Source of the DNA: CAYPNP01 sp964412195
Lineage (GTDB): Bacteria; Acidobacteriota; JAAYUB01
DNA: 35,919 bases
Reading direction: 5' to 3'
NCBI GenBank assembly: GCA_964412195.1
Contig: CAYPNP010000037.1
Location: 1 to 35,919 of the forward strand
Numbering within the stretch: position 1 is the stretch's first letter; the number at the start of each line of letters is the position of its first letter. The position numbers were made by a program, and so were the translations under genes. The notes under the pieces are model-generated. The model worked only from the letters and a program-made list of their open reading frames with translations. It did not search any database and had not been told where the DNA came from. This document shows, in pieces, positions 7,374 to 14,755 of this stretch.

Positions 7374-7853
7374 ATGGCACGACCCCGCCTCAGCACCCAG
7401 GAGCTCCTCGCCGGGTTGGAGAATCCCGGCGTCGACGCTTTGTATGCCGACCGCGTCCTGACGATCCGGACCCGCCGCGTGGAGCTGCCGGGGCGGGTCG
7501 GCCGGGCCCGGATCCAGAAGACCCTGCTGGGGTACGAGGTCCAGCTCGGCCCGGTCCGGAAGGGCTGCCCCGACGAGGTCACGGCGCGCTACCTGGCCCT
7601 CTTCGCCAGCCTCGGCCTGGCCTCGGTCCGGATGCCGTACAATCCGGTCGAGACCCGCCTTCTGCTCGCGGAGCTGGAGTCGGCCTTCGCCGGGATCGGC
7701 CGGGCCGCCGCCGCTGCCGCCGGCCACGCGGGGCGCCCCGACCTCCGCCGCCACTATGAACGGCGGCTGTGCCGGCTCCTGGCGGACCGGATCCGGCAGA
7801 TTGACGCGCAGGCGCAGAATCCGGAGGTCCCGATCTATCGTCCAAGCGTCTAG
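7374..7853 (+). CDS. conserved-looking hypothetical protein, 159 aa
   Basis: I do not recognise this family. The protein is soluble, arginine- and alanine-rich and without cysteine clusters, signal peptide or membrane segment. The N-terminal half (ELLAGLENPGVDALYADRVLTI) could be a small alpha/beta domain. The C-terminal third (HYERRLCRLLADRIRQIDAQ) is a probable amphipathic helix. The ATG lies 8 bp after the PilZ stop and the Fe-S protein gene starts 19 bp after it, so the three probably form one operon. The ATG at 7374 is chosen over upstream starts because those would overlap the PilZ gene heavily. Confidence 0.7.
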   Translation: MARPRLSTQELLAGLENPGVDALYADRVLTIRTRRVELPGRVGRARIQKTLLGYEVQLGPVRKGCPDEVTARYLALFASLGLASVRMPYNPVETRLLLAELESAFAGIGRAAAAAAGHAGRPDLRRHYERRLCRLLADRIRQIDAQAQNPEVPIYRPSV

Positions 7854-7872
7854 ATCTTCCGTCGGGTTTCGC

Positions 7873-9039
7873 ATGGACACAGCCTGGATTCATCCCTTTC
7901 TGGCGGACATTGCCGAATGCGTGAGCTGCGGCAAGTGCCTGCCCGAATGCCCGCTCTACGACTACCACCGGCGGGAGGAGTGGTCCCCCCGGGGCAAGCT
8001 CAACGTGCTGAAGTGGTACCTGGCTTCTGGCGGGCGCCCGACTCCGGCCTCGGCGGTGATGTTCTTCCAGTGCACCCTCTGCCTGCGCTGCCAGGACACT
8101 TGCCCCTCGGGGATCGCCATGCACGACATCTTCCAGGCCGCCCGGGCCAATCTGGAGCAGCTGGGCCTGGCCCCCCACGCCCCCTGCCTGGGCCGCGCCA
8201 TCCGGGGCGGAGACGCGACCCCCGGCCCCCTCTGCCGGGCGATCGCCACCGCCATGCACCGGGCCCGGGTGCGTCGCGTCAGCCGGCCTTCGGTCAATGG
8301 GCACGGGCCCGGCCGCCCCGCTTGGGTTACCTTCCCGGCGGCTGTCCGCGGCCCGGAGCGGTCCGGGACGGCCGGGGTGTTACTGCTGAGCCCGCTCCTG
8401 GCGTCCGATCCTTCCGGCGCCGCCGGCGTAGCCGCCGGCATCTTCCGCCGGGCCGGCTACGCCCCCGAGCCGAGGATCGTATCCGGAGCCAGCCTGTTCC
8501 GGAGGTTTTGGGCCGGCGACCGGGACGGCCTCTTTGCCGCGGTGGCAGCCGTTGAGGCGAATCTACCGGCGGGTGTGCCCCGCCTCTTCGCCGAGCCGGA
8601 ACTGGCCGCCTGGTGGCGGGATGCCGGCGGATCCGCCGGTCCGGGCGGCCCGGTCGTGGACCTGCCCGATGTCGCCACCCGGCGACCGGCCGCGGGCCGC
8701 GTGCCCCAGTCCCGGTTCACGGTGTTGCCGCCGCCCGTCCCGCTGGACGGGGCGGGGTGGCAGGCCTGGAACGACCGCTGGCAGACGCTGGAAGGGGCCG
8801 GCTGGGTGCCGGTGCCGGACAGCTGGCGCCCGTTCCGGTCCGAGGGGCTGGTCCCTTGGTACCCCGCGACGGCTCGCATCCTTGGCCGTTCCCTGCTCGC
8901 CGCCGCCGCCCGCGACGGTTTCGACGAAGTGGTGTCGACCTCGATCCGGACCGCGGCCTGGCTGCGCGGTTCCGGCGCGCCGGGTCAGGGTCCCCGCCTC
9001 AGCCTCCTGCCATTCTTCCTGGAACGCCTCGCCCGGTGA
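7873..9039 (+). CDS. 2x[4Fe-4S] protein with a cysteine-free CCG-like C-terminal half
   Basis: This 388-residue protein resembles the iron-sulfur subunits of glycolate oxidase/HdrD type. Two clusters are clear: C16, C19, C22, C26 (CVSCGKCLPECP) and C67, C70, C73, C77 (CTLCLRCQDTCPSG). The rest looks like two CCG domains in layout: LLLSPLLASDP, a long helix with FRRAGY, then SGASLFRRFWAGDRD; later a helix and VVSTSIRTAAWLR before LLPFFLERLA. In normal family members the matching places hold Cys-Cys-Gly and CPxC cysteines. Here there is no cysteine after residue 120, so those cofactor sites are absent. It may be an electron-transfer or scaffold protein. No flavin subunit lies nearby. Confidence 0.8.
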   Translation: MDTAWIHPFLADIAECVSCGKCLPECPLYDYHRREEWSPRGKLNVLKWYLASGGRPTPASAVMFFQCTLCLRCQDTCPSGIAMHDIFQAARANLEQLGLAPHAPCLGRAIRGGDATPGPLCRAIATAMHRARVRRVSRPSVNGHGPGRPAWVTFPAAVRGPERSGTAGVLLLSPLLASDPSGAAGVAAGIFRRAGYAPEPRIVSGASLFRRFWAGDRDGLFAAVAAVEANLPAGVPRLFAEPELAAWWRDAGGSAGPGGPVVDLPDVATRRPAAGRVPQSRFTVLPPPVPLDGAGWQAWNDRWQTLEGAGWVPVPDSWRPFRSEGLVPWYPATARILGRSLLAAAARDGFDEVVSTSIRTAAWLRGSGAPGQGPRLSLLPFFLERLAR

Positions 9040-9111
9040 CCGGCGGCCGGAACCGCCGCCTGCCCGCCTCCGAAGCGACTGCGATGCCGCCTCCCCGCGT
9101 CGGGATTTCGC

Positions 9112-9140
9112 TTGCCGTTGGAACATTTTTGTGCTAAACA
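9112..9140 (+). promoter_or_regulatory. promoter of the PASTA-rpe operon
   Basis: TTGCCG at 9112-9117, a 17-bp spacer and TAAACA at 9135-9140, preceded by TGC, together resemble a sigma-70 promoter with an extended -10. It lies in the 137-bp gap after the Fe-S gene, 37 bp before the next start codon. Confidence 0.5.
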
Positions 9141-9176
9141 CGTTTCGCTTGAGAGCCGGAGGGACGACGGGATCGC

Positions 9177-9908
9177 ATGGAACGTCTGCGTACCATCCTT
9201 TTCAAACTGACCAAATGGGCCATTCTGGTGATCCTGCCGCTGGCGTTGCTGTGCGTGGGCGCCTTCCTGACCATGCTCTTCACCATCCGCGGCAACGAGG
9301 TGATCGTGCCCAACGTGGTCGGCGCCGACAAGAACCAGGCGGTCCAGATCCTCCAGCGCAACCGGCTGCAGGGAGTGTTCGCCGGCACCCGCTTTTCGTC
9401 GGAGTTTGCCGCGGGCCAGGTGGTGTCCCAGCGGCCCGAGGCGGGCAACCGGGTCAAGCGGAACAAGGCCGTCAAGCTCGTTGTCAGCGAGGGGCGCAAG
9501 CAGATCGTGGTTCCGCGGCTGGTCGGCCTCACCATCAAGGAGGCCCAAGTCGTGCTGGACCAGAGCGGCCTGAAGCTCGGCTTCGTCAGCCGCGCCCACG
9601 CCCTGCCCTCGCCCCGTGAGGCGATCGCCCAGCAATCGCCAGAGGCCGGCGCCACCAACATCGAGAATCCCTACGTCAACCTGCTGGTCAACATCCCCCA
9701 GACCGACATGCGCTACCTGATGCCGGACCTGCAGGGACTCCGGGCCGCCGAGGTGGCCGCGCTGTTCGAGCGCAACGGCTTCCTGCTGCGCCCGTTCGAG
9801 TACGAGGCCGCCTTCAACCAGACGCAGGGCGTCGTCCTGAGCCATTACCCGGAGGCCGGCCACCCCCTCAGCCGGAACACTCCCATCACCCTGGTGGTAT
9901 CGCGATGA
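9177..9908 (+). CDS. membrane-anchored protein with three PASTA domains
   Basis: The 243-residue protein has a basic N-terminus, one transmembrane helix (about residues 14-37) and three PASTA repeats at about 42-105, 110-172 and 179-242, each starting with a VPNVVG/VPRLVG/MPDLQG-type motif and ending in a xLVVS-like strand. PASTA domains bind peptidoglycan fragments or beta-lactams in Ser/Thr kinases and penicillin-binding proteins. Here no kinase or transpeptidase domain is attached, so the protein is probably a periplasmic cell-wall-binding or scaffolding factor. Its last four bases overlap the rpe start (ATGA), so the two are translationally coupled. Confidence 0.88.
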   Translation: MERLRTILFKLTKWAILVILPLALLCVGAFLTMLFTIRGNEVIVPNVVGADKNQAVQILQRNRLQGVFAGTRFSSEFAAGQVVSQRPEAGNRVKRNKAVKLVVSEGRKQIVVPRLVGLTIKEAQVVLDQSGLKLGFVSRAHALPSPREAIAQQSPEAGATNIENPYVNLLVNIPQTDMRYLMPDLQGLRAAEVAALFERNGFLLRPFEYEAAFNQTQGVVLSHYPEAGHPLSRNTPITLVVSR

Positions 9909-10567
9909 ACGCGCTTCCCAAGACCATCGCCCCCTCCCTCCTGTCGGCCGACTTCACCGACCTCGGCGGCGCCGTGCGCCAGATCGAGGCCGGCGGCGCC
10001 GCCATCGTCCACCTGGACGTGATGGACGGCCACTTCGTCCCGAACCTGACCATCGGCCCCCCGGTCATCCGGGCGCTCCGGAAAATCACCTCCCTGATCC
10101 TCGACGCGCACCTCATGATCGAGGCGCCCGAGCGGAGCCTGGCCGACTACATCGATGCCGGCGCCGACATGATCAGTGTCCACGTCGAGGCCGCGCCGCA
10201 TCTGCACCGCACGGTGAGCCGCATCCGCGAAGCCGGTCGGCGGGCGGGCGTCGTCCTCAATCCCGCCACGCCCGCCGAGGCGGTGCGGGAGATTCTGCCG
10301 CACATCGACTTCGTCCTGGTCATGACGGTGAACCCGGGCTTCGGCGGGCAGCGCTTCATCCCCTCCGTGCTGCCCAAGATCCGGCAGATCCGCGATGAGA
10401 TCGCCGCCCGGCGCCTGCCGGTCGCGATCGAGGTGGACGGCGGCGTGGGCCCCGACAACATCACAGAGCTGGCCGCGGCCGGCGTCACCATCGCCGTGGC
10501 CGGCGCGGCGGTGTTCGGGAGCAGCGACCCGGCCGCCGCCATCCGCCGGCTCCAATCTATGTTATAA
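9905..10567 (+). CDS. rpe: ribulose-phosphate 3-epimerase
   Basis: This 220-residue TIM-barrel enzyme (EC 5.1.3.1) interconverts ribulose 5-phosphate and xylulose 5-phosphate in the pentose phosphate pathway. Family motifs are IAPSLLSADF at the N-terminus, HLDVMDGHFVPN (metal and catalytic residues, about 36-47), AHLMIE, MTVNPGFGGQ (the phosphate loop region) and EVDGGV with the second catalytic Asp near residue 178. Length is standard. It overlaps the PASTA gene by 4 bp, and its last codons contain the bamD -10 element. Confidence 0.96.
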   Translation: MNALPKTIAPSLLSADFTDLGGAVRQIEAGGAAIVHLDVMDGHFVPNLTIGPPVIRALRKITSLILDAHLMIEAPERSLADYIDAGADMISVHVEAAPHLHRTVSRIREAGRRAGVVLNPATPAEAVREILPHIDFVLVMTVNPGFGGQRFIPSVLPKIRQIRDEIAARRLPVAIEVDGGVGPDNITELAAAGVTIAVAGAAVFGSSDPAAAIRRLQSML

Positions 10568-10568
10568 T
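10560..10568 (+). promoter_or_regulatory. extended -10 promoter of bamD, inside the rpe 3' end
   Basis: TGTTATAAT is a perfect TGn-TATAAT that overlaps the rpe stop codon, 34 bp before the bamD start. It implies that bamD can be transcribed independently of the upstream operon. Confidence 0.6.
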
Positions 10569-10602
10569 CCGGTTTTTTTGATCCTGGCATGGAGGTCCCG
10601 AC

Positions 10603-11646
10603 TTGACGTTGACAAAGAAAATCCTGGCGGCAAGCCTGGCGCTGGCACTGATCCTGGCCGCGGGAGTATCCTGCGGCAAGAAGAAAGCCGGCCTGCAGCA
10701 ACAGGCGGTCCTGCCTGACAAGACCCTGTTCGAGAACGGCATGGCTTACCTCAACAAGGGTCAGCAGATCAAGGCGCGCCTCTCCTTCCAGACCCTCATC
10801 AACACCTACGAAGAGTCGGAATACCTGGAGAAGGCAAAGTACTACATCGCTTATTCCTACCTTCGGGAAGGCGGGGTCGAAAACCTGATCCAGGCGGAGC
10901 AGGCGTTCAAGGACTTCAAGCTCTTCTTCCCCACCTCCGCACTCGCCGACGACGCCCAAGCCCACATCGTCAAGATCAACATGCACATGATGAAGGAACC
11001 CAACCGGGACCTCACCTACGCCAAGCGCTCCCAGGTGGAGCTGCGCAATTTCCTCTCGGAGTTTCCCGACTCCCCCCTCGTGCCGGAGATGCAGGTCCGC
11101 CTGCAGTTCGTCGAGGACACCCTCGCCACCAGCATTTTCCTCAAGGGGGAGTTCTACCATCGGAAGAAGTTCTACAAGGCTTCCTCGGCCCGCTTCCGCG
11201 ACTGCGTGCAGCAGTACAAGCAGTTCGGCCAGCGGGACCAGGCCCTCTTCCTCCTGGCCGACTCCCTCGACCACCTGAAGAACTACGACGAGAGCACCCT
11301 GTACTACTCGCAGCTGGTCCGCGGGTACCCGTTCAGCACCTACTTCGAGGAGGCGAAGGACCGCCTCCGCAAACAGGAGAAGCCCATTCCCGAGGTAGAC
11401 ACCGCCCTGGCGGCGGAAAACCAGAAGTTCTACTACACGGAGGGCTCCCTCCTGACGAGCCCCTTCCGCGTGGTGTGGGACGCCTTCGGACTGGGCGACG
11501 AGAAGGAATGGGAGGCCCTGGAAAAGAAGCGGGAGGAAGAGGAGAAAGAGCGGGTGAAGGCCATGGTGCCGGGCAAGGCGGACAAAGACAAGGACAAGAA
11601 CACGGACAAGGAGGGAACCAACGGCGGCGGCAGCCACCTCCCGTAG
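10603..11646 (+). CDS. bamD: BamD-like outer membrane assembly lipoprotein
   Basis: The 347-residue protein has a signal peptide ending at C24 in AAGVSC; the -3 position is Gly rather than Leu, so the lipobox is imperfect. TPR-like helices follow: FENGMAYLNKGQQIKARLSFQTLI, the YEESEYLEKAKYYIAYSYLREG repeat and a conserved LFFPTSALADDAQ segment, as in BamD/YfiO, the BAM subunit that helps insert outer membrane proteins. It is longer than the usual roughly 245 residues, with a Lys/Asp/Glu-rich low-complexity tail after about residue 300. The start is TTG, preceded by TGGAGG. The alternative is a general tetratricopeptide lipoprotein of the same family. Confidence 0.85.
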   Translation: MTLTKKILAASLALALILAAGVSCGKKKAGLQQQAVLPDKTLFENGMAYLNKGQQIKARLSFQTLINTYEESEYLEKAKYYIAYSYLREGGVENLIQAEQAFKDFKLFFPTSALADDAQAHIVKINMHMMKEPNRDLTYAKRSQVELRNFLSEFPDSPLVPEMQVRLQFVEDTLATSIFLKGEFYHRKKFYKASSARFRDCVQQYKQFGQRDQALFLLADSLDHLKNYDESTLYYSQLVRGYPFSTYFEEAKDRLRKQEKPIPEVDTALAAENQKFYYTEGSLLTSPFRVVWDAFGLGDEKEWEALEKKREEEEKERVKAMVPGKADKDKDKNTDKEGTNGGGSHLP

Positions 11647-11730
11647 CCTTCCCTTCTCGCAACCAGCCACCCCTTTTCGCGGCCGGACGCCGCGCACGTC
11701 CTCATAACCCCATGAAGGCGCAAAATTTGG

Positions 11731-11759
11731 TTGTCACATAGTTGAAGATATGATTAAAT
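11731..11759 (+). promoter_or_regulatory. sigma-70 promoter of the receiver-domain gene
   Basis: TTGTCA at 11731-11736, a 17-bp spacer and TTAAAT at 11754-11759. Transcription would begin near 11766, downstream of the ATG at 11758, which supports 11797 as the real start codon. Confidence 0.55.
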
Positions 11760-11785
11760 GAAAAAAATTGCTGTGCGCGGACTGC

Positions 11786-11791
11786 AGGAGG
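11786..11791 (+). promoter_or_regulatory. ribosome binding site deciding the start at 11797
   Basis: This is a perfect AGGAGG, five bases before the ATG at 11797. The upstream in-frame ATG at 11758 has no such site. Confidence 0.85.
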
Positions 11792-11796
11792 CGTGG

Positions 11797-13089
11797 ATGG
11801 CACATAAACTCTTACTGGCGGACGACAGCATCACGATCCAGAAGGTGGTCAGCCTCACCTTCGCCGAGGAGGATTTCGAAGTCACCTGCGTGGGGAACGG
11901 CGAAATCGCCCTCGAGAAGATCCGTGAAGCCCGCCCCGACATCATCCTGGCCGACATCTTCATGCCCCGCAAGACCGGTTACGAAGTGTGCGAGTTCGTC
12001 AAGTCCAGCCCCCTCTACCAGCACATCCCGGTCATCCTGCTGGTCGGCACGTTCGAACCTTTTGACAAGAACGAGGCCGCCCGCGTGCACTCCGACGGCT
12101 ACCTGACCAAGCCCTTTGAGACCACCGCCCTGGTCAAGCTGGTGCGCCAGACCCTGGCCAAGGCCGGCCCCGCGCCCGCACCGCCACCGGCGCCGCCCGC
12201 CCGGACCGCCGAGCCGGATCGAACCCTGCAGGTGCCGCTGGAGGACCTGAAGCGCCGCCTGGAGCAGACCGCCCGCCCGGTCTCCGCTCCGTCGACGCCG
12301 GGCCCGGACGAGATCCTGGAACTCCCGCCGCTGCGCAAACCGGCCGAGGAGTTCGAGGCGACCATCATCTCCCAGACCGCCGCGCCGGCGGCCGGCCTGG
12401 GTCCGGACGAAGTGTTGCTGGGTTCCGAGGAGGAGCTGGTGGTCCCCGCGGCTCCGGAGTCCGTCTCCCTCTACTCCGCTCCCACTGTGACTGTGCCTTC
12501 GGCAGCCGCGCCCGAGCCGCCGCCACCTCCCGCGCCGGAACCGATCATGGAGCCGGTCCTTGCGGCCGCGCCCGCCGCGCCGCTGGCCGATGAAGACCTC
12601 CTGGAGGTCCCGGTGATCGTCCGGAAGATCCGCGTGCCCTCGGACGAGGACATCCTGGGCGTCTTCGAGCTGATCAACCTCGACGCCATCATCGCCAAGC
12701 AACAGCGGCTGGAGGAAGCCGTCCGACTGGAACAGGAAGCCCGCCGGGCGCCGGTGATCACCGCGCCGGAACCGGAAGCCGAAGCCCCGGCGGAGTACGC
12801 TGCCGAGCCGGCGGCGGAAAAGGAAGAGGCCATCTTCGAAGAGGTGACCGCACCGCCCCGCATCACCGCCGTGCCGGAGCCACTCGCCGCGCCGGTGGCC
12901 GCCCCCGCCCGCGAAGTGCCGGTGGAAGCCGCCCTGGACGGCGATACCGTGACCAAGATCGCCCGGCTGGTGGTGGAAAAGCTCTCCGAGAAGGTCATCC
13001 GCGAGATCGCCTGGGAAGTGGTCCCGGACCTCGCCGAGATGCTCATCCGCCAGGAGATCGAGAAGCGCAAGGCCGACGGCAAGCTGTAG
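11797..13089 (+). CDS. response-regulator receiver protein with long Pro/Ala linker
   Basis: This is a 430-residue protein. Residues 1-118 form a receiver domain with the acidic pair D9-D10, phospho-acceptor D53 in LADIFMPRKTGYEV and K105 in GYLTKPFE. Residues about 120-380 are Pro/Ala/Glu-rich and probably disordered, with short repeated motifs such as GPDEILEL, GPDEVLLG and DEDLLEVP. The final 50 residues are a conserved-looking helical block (IARLVVEKLSEKVIREIAWEVVPDLAEMLI). There is no DNA-binding or enzymatic output domain, so signalling is probably by protein contact through the C-terminal helices. No histidine kinase is adjacent. It is monocistronic by spacing. Receiver assignment is firm; role is unknown. 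Confidence 0.88.
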   Translation: MAHKLLLADDSITIQKVVSLTFAEEDFEVTCVGNGEIALEKIREARPDIILADIFMPRKTGYEVCEFVKSSPLYQHIPVILLVGTFEPFDKNEAARVHSDGYLTKPFETTALVKLVRQTLAKAGPAPAPPPAPPARTAEPDRTLQVPLEDLKRRLEQTARPVSAPSTPGPDEILELPPLRKPAEEFEATIISQTAAPAAGLGPDEVLLGSEEELVVPAAPESVSLYSAPTVTVPSAAAPEPPPPPAPEPIMEPVLAAAPAAPLADEDLLEVPVIVRKIRVPSDEDILGVFELINLDAIIAKQQRLEEAVRLEQEARRAPVITAPEPEAEAPAEYAAEPAAEKEEAIFEEVTAPPRITAVPEPLAAPVAAPAREVPVEAALDGDTVTKIARLVVEKLSEKVIREIAWEVVPDLAEMLIRQEIEKRKADGKL

Positions 13090-13141
13090 CAACTCCTTCC
13101 AACTCATGCCTCGACGATCGTAATCGCCCTCGTAATCGACG

Positions 13142-13169
13142 GATGACCGATGACCGGTGACGGAGGACC
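13142..13169. repeat. degenerate heptamer array (GATGACC)n
   Basis: Four consecutive 7-bp units are GATGACC, GATGACC, GGTGACG and GAGGACC. Confidence 0.8.
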
Positions 13170-13326
13170 GGCGGCGGATCGTACCCGTCGATTGTAATCG
13201 TGTGTGGAATCGAAGTGCGGGTTGGGGAACCGGAATTCAACACGGATTTTCAACCTGATACCGGATTTGAGATCCGTGTCCATCCGTCTGCATCCTTGTG
13301 GAGCCGTGTTCAAGTTTCTGCGTCCC

Positions 13327-13358
13327 AATCCGCAATCCGAAATCCGCAATCCGCAATC
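13327..13358. repeat. heptamer array (AATCCGC)n
   Basis: There are four and a half 7-bp units: AATCCGC, AATCCGA, AATCCGC, AATCCGC and AATC. Confidence 0.9.
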
Positions 13359-13429
13359 ATCTGCACGCAGAGACGCAAAGCCCGCAGGGGCCGAATCCCG
13401 TGTAGCAGAGCGTGCCGCCACCGTCCGTA

Positions 13430-13458
13430 TTGACCTCTTTCGGCACTCTTGATAGGAT
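13430..13458 (+). promoter_or_regulatory. sigma-70 promoter of the orphan membrane protein gene
   Basis: TTGACC at 13430-13435, a 17-bp spacer and TAGGAT at 13453-13458. Each box is one or two bases from consensus. The predicted leader is about 50 nt. Confidence 0.6.
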
Positions 13459-13515
13459 CGGCCCGATCCATGGTCCGATTCCGCGCTCCATTCCGCGCCA
13501 GTTCGGGGGATAGCC

Positions 13516-14427
13516 ATGACTTCCTGGTTCGACTTCCTGAAGGCCTCCGCGCTGCACTCCGTCCTGATCATCGGCGGCTGGACGGCCGCCTGCGCCCTGC
13601 TCGGCTTGTTGGCCGGTTTTCTCGCATACTTCGGCCTCCGCCGGATCGGCGCCTGGCGCCTGGGATGGCCGCACGTGAAGTGGTGGCGCGCCCTCACCTG
13701 CGCCTGGCTGGTGGCCTTGTTCGGGTTCCTGGCCGCCGTCGGGGGCGGGCTGGAGGGCATCCGGCGGTCCACCCGGGACCTGATCGAGTCCGAGCCGATC
13801 CGGCGCGAGCTGCTCCAGCCCCTGGGCCGGGTGGGCGCGACCGCCATGGCGTACTTCTACTGCCGGATCGGGGGCAGCCGGGAGGAGGCGGTCGCGTTCG
13901 TCCGGAATTTTCAGGACGGGAAACGGGGGATCCCCGTCCGGGCCTTCACGGACCGGGTGCACGGGCTGGCGGACACGGAAGCCGAAAACCTGTCGGACCA
14001 GACCGCCGAGTACGTGCAATCCGGCGCCGGCTTGTCGAAAACCCATCCGTTCAGCCGGTTCATGAAGAAGGCGACCGGCCGGTTGTACCGTTGGTTCTTC
14101 CGCGGGGTCCTGGAGGAACAAGTCGTAGGCTTCTCCTCTTCCAACGGGCTCGAGCACTTCCTGGACACCCTGCCCGGCTCCGGAAAGGTCGAGGCCGGTA
14201 CCGCGATCCTTTCCTACGAGGCCGCCGCCCGGCACATTGTGGACCATGCTTTCATCCCCATGCTCATGGTCTGGCTCGACGGCTGGATCTACATGGAACT
14301 GCTGCTCCTGGCGGCGGCCCTCCTCTTCTTCGCCTCGCTCCCGGTGCTCGGGTTCTGGATTCTGCGGCTGCTGGAGAAGCCGCGGGATTTGAAACCGATG
14401 CCGGCCGTAAATCCGCAAGAACAGTGA
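13516..14427 (+). CDS. hypothetical membrane protein, 303 aa
   Basis: I do not recognise this family. Two hydrophobic helices near the N-terminus (about residues 15-42 and 58-78) are followed by a soluble region of about 170 residues rich in Arg, Glu and Gly, then a hydrophobic hairpin (about 250-290) and a short basic tail. The middle region has no known catalytic motif or cysteine cluster. The ATG follows GGGGGA by 6 bases. It has its own sigma-70-like promoter and is flanked by repeat-rich spacers on both sides, so it stands alone transcriptionally. Codon use looks like its neighbours. Confidence 0.75.
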   Translation: MTSWFDFLKASALHSVLIIGGWTAACALLGLLAGFLAYFGLRRIGAWRLGWPHVKWWRALTCAWLVALFGFLAAVGGGLEGIRRSTRDLIESEPIRRELLQPLGRVGATAMAYFYCRIGGSREEAVAFVRNFQDGKRGIPVRAFTDRVHGLADTEAENLSDQTAEYVQSGAGLSKTHPFSRFMKKATGRLYRWFFRGVLEEQVVGFSSSNGLEHFLDTLPGSGKVEAGTAILSYEAAARHIVDHAFIPMLMVWLDGWIYMELLLLAAALLFFASLPVLGFWILRLLEKPRDLKPMPAVNPQEQ

Positions 14428-14490
14428 TCGGAAAGCCGGTGGCTCTGCGGATTCGGCGCTGCTGCGCGTATTCCATTGTTTCGATTACGG

Positions 14491-14514
14491 TTACGAGCAC
14501 GATTACGAGCACGA
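14491..14514. repeat. 12-bp tandem repeat (TTACGAGCACGA)2
   Basis: Two exact 12-bp units are preceded by the related CGATTACGG. The reverse complement contains CTCGTAATCG, which also occurs in the spacer upstream of the membrane protein gene near 13128. Confidence 0.85.
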
Positions 14515-14564
14515 GTGAACATGTCCCTGGGTACACAACCGGCAATCGAAATAGCACGATCCAG

Positions 14565-14635
14565 TCGGGGTCGGTATCGGAATCGGGGTCGACTCTGGAA
14601 TCGATACCGATACCGATCCCGATACCGACCCCGAT
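14565..14635. repeat. inverted hexamer arrays forming a hairpin
   Basis: The left array is GGGGTC, GGTATC, GGAATC, GGGGTC (14567-14590). The right array is GATACC, GATACC, GATCCC, GATACC, GACCCC (14603-14632). Bases 14565-14586 pair with 14613-14634 at 21 of 22 positions around a 26-nt loop. No T-tract follows, so it is not a classical terminator. Confidence 0.85.
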
Positions 14636-14689
14636 GGGAACGGCGGGCTATTTCCGAGTAAGCACGATGGGAGGGCGAAGGATGGACTT

Positions 14690-14717
14690 TTGGACGCGTT
14701 CCATGTAAGATTATGTA
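14690..14717 (+). promoter_or_regulatory. possible promoter of valS
   Basis: TTGGAC at 14690-14695, a 16-bp spacer and TATGTA at 14712-14717. The match is partial and the spacing short, so this is tentative. Confidence 0.35.
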
Positions 14718-14755
14718 TTTCGCCGCTGAGATCACTTCGCGCGAGGTGAGCGCTT

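Larger units (their letters stand above)
13090..13515. other. 426-bp spacer with heptamer repeats and a promoter
   Basis: No gene was found. It contains two CGTAATCG motifs (about 13118-13138), a heptamer array of GATGACC type, an ACACGGAT/ATCCGTGT inverted pair (13240-13247 and 13272-13279), an AATCCGC heptamer array, a CGCAGAGACGCAAAG stretch and the promoter of the next gene. Confidence 0.75.
14428..14755. other. 328-bp spacer with hexamer and 12-mer repeats
   Basis: No gene was found. It holds a 12-bp tandem repeat, two inverted hexamer arrays that can pair into a long hairpin, and a weak promoter ahead of valS. Confidence 0.75.

Noticed and set aside
11758..11796. ATG at 11758 as the start of the receiver-domain gene
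   Set aside because: It overlaps the predicted -10 element and has no ribosome site, while the ATG at 11797 has AGGAGG and gives a standard receiver N-terminus.
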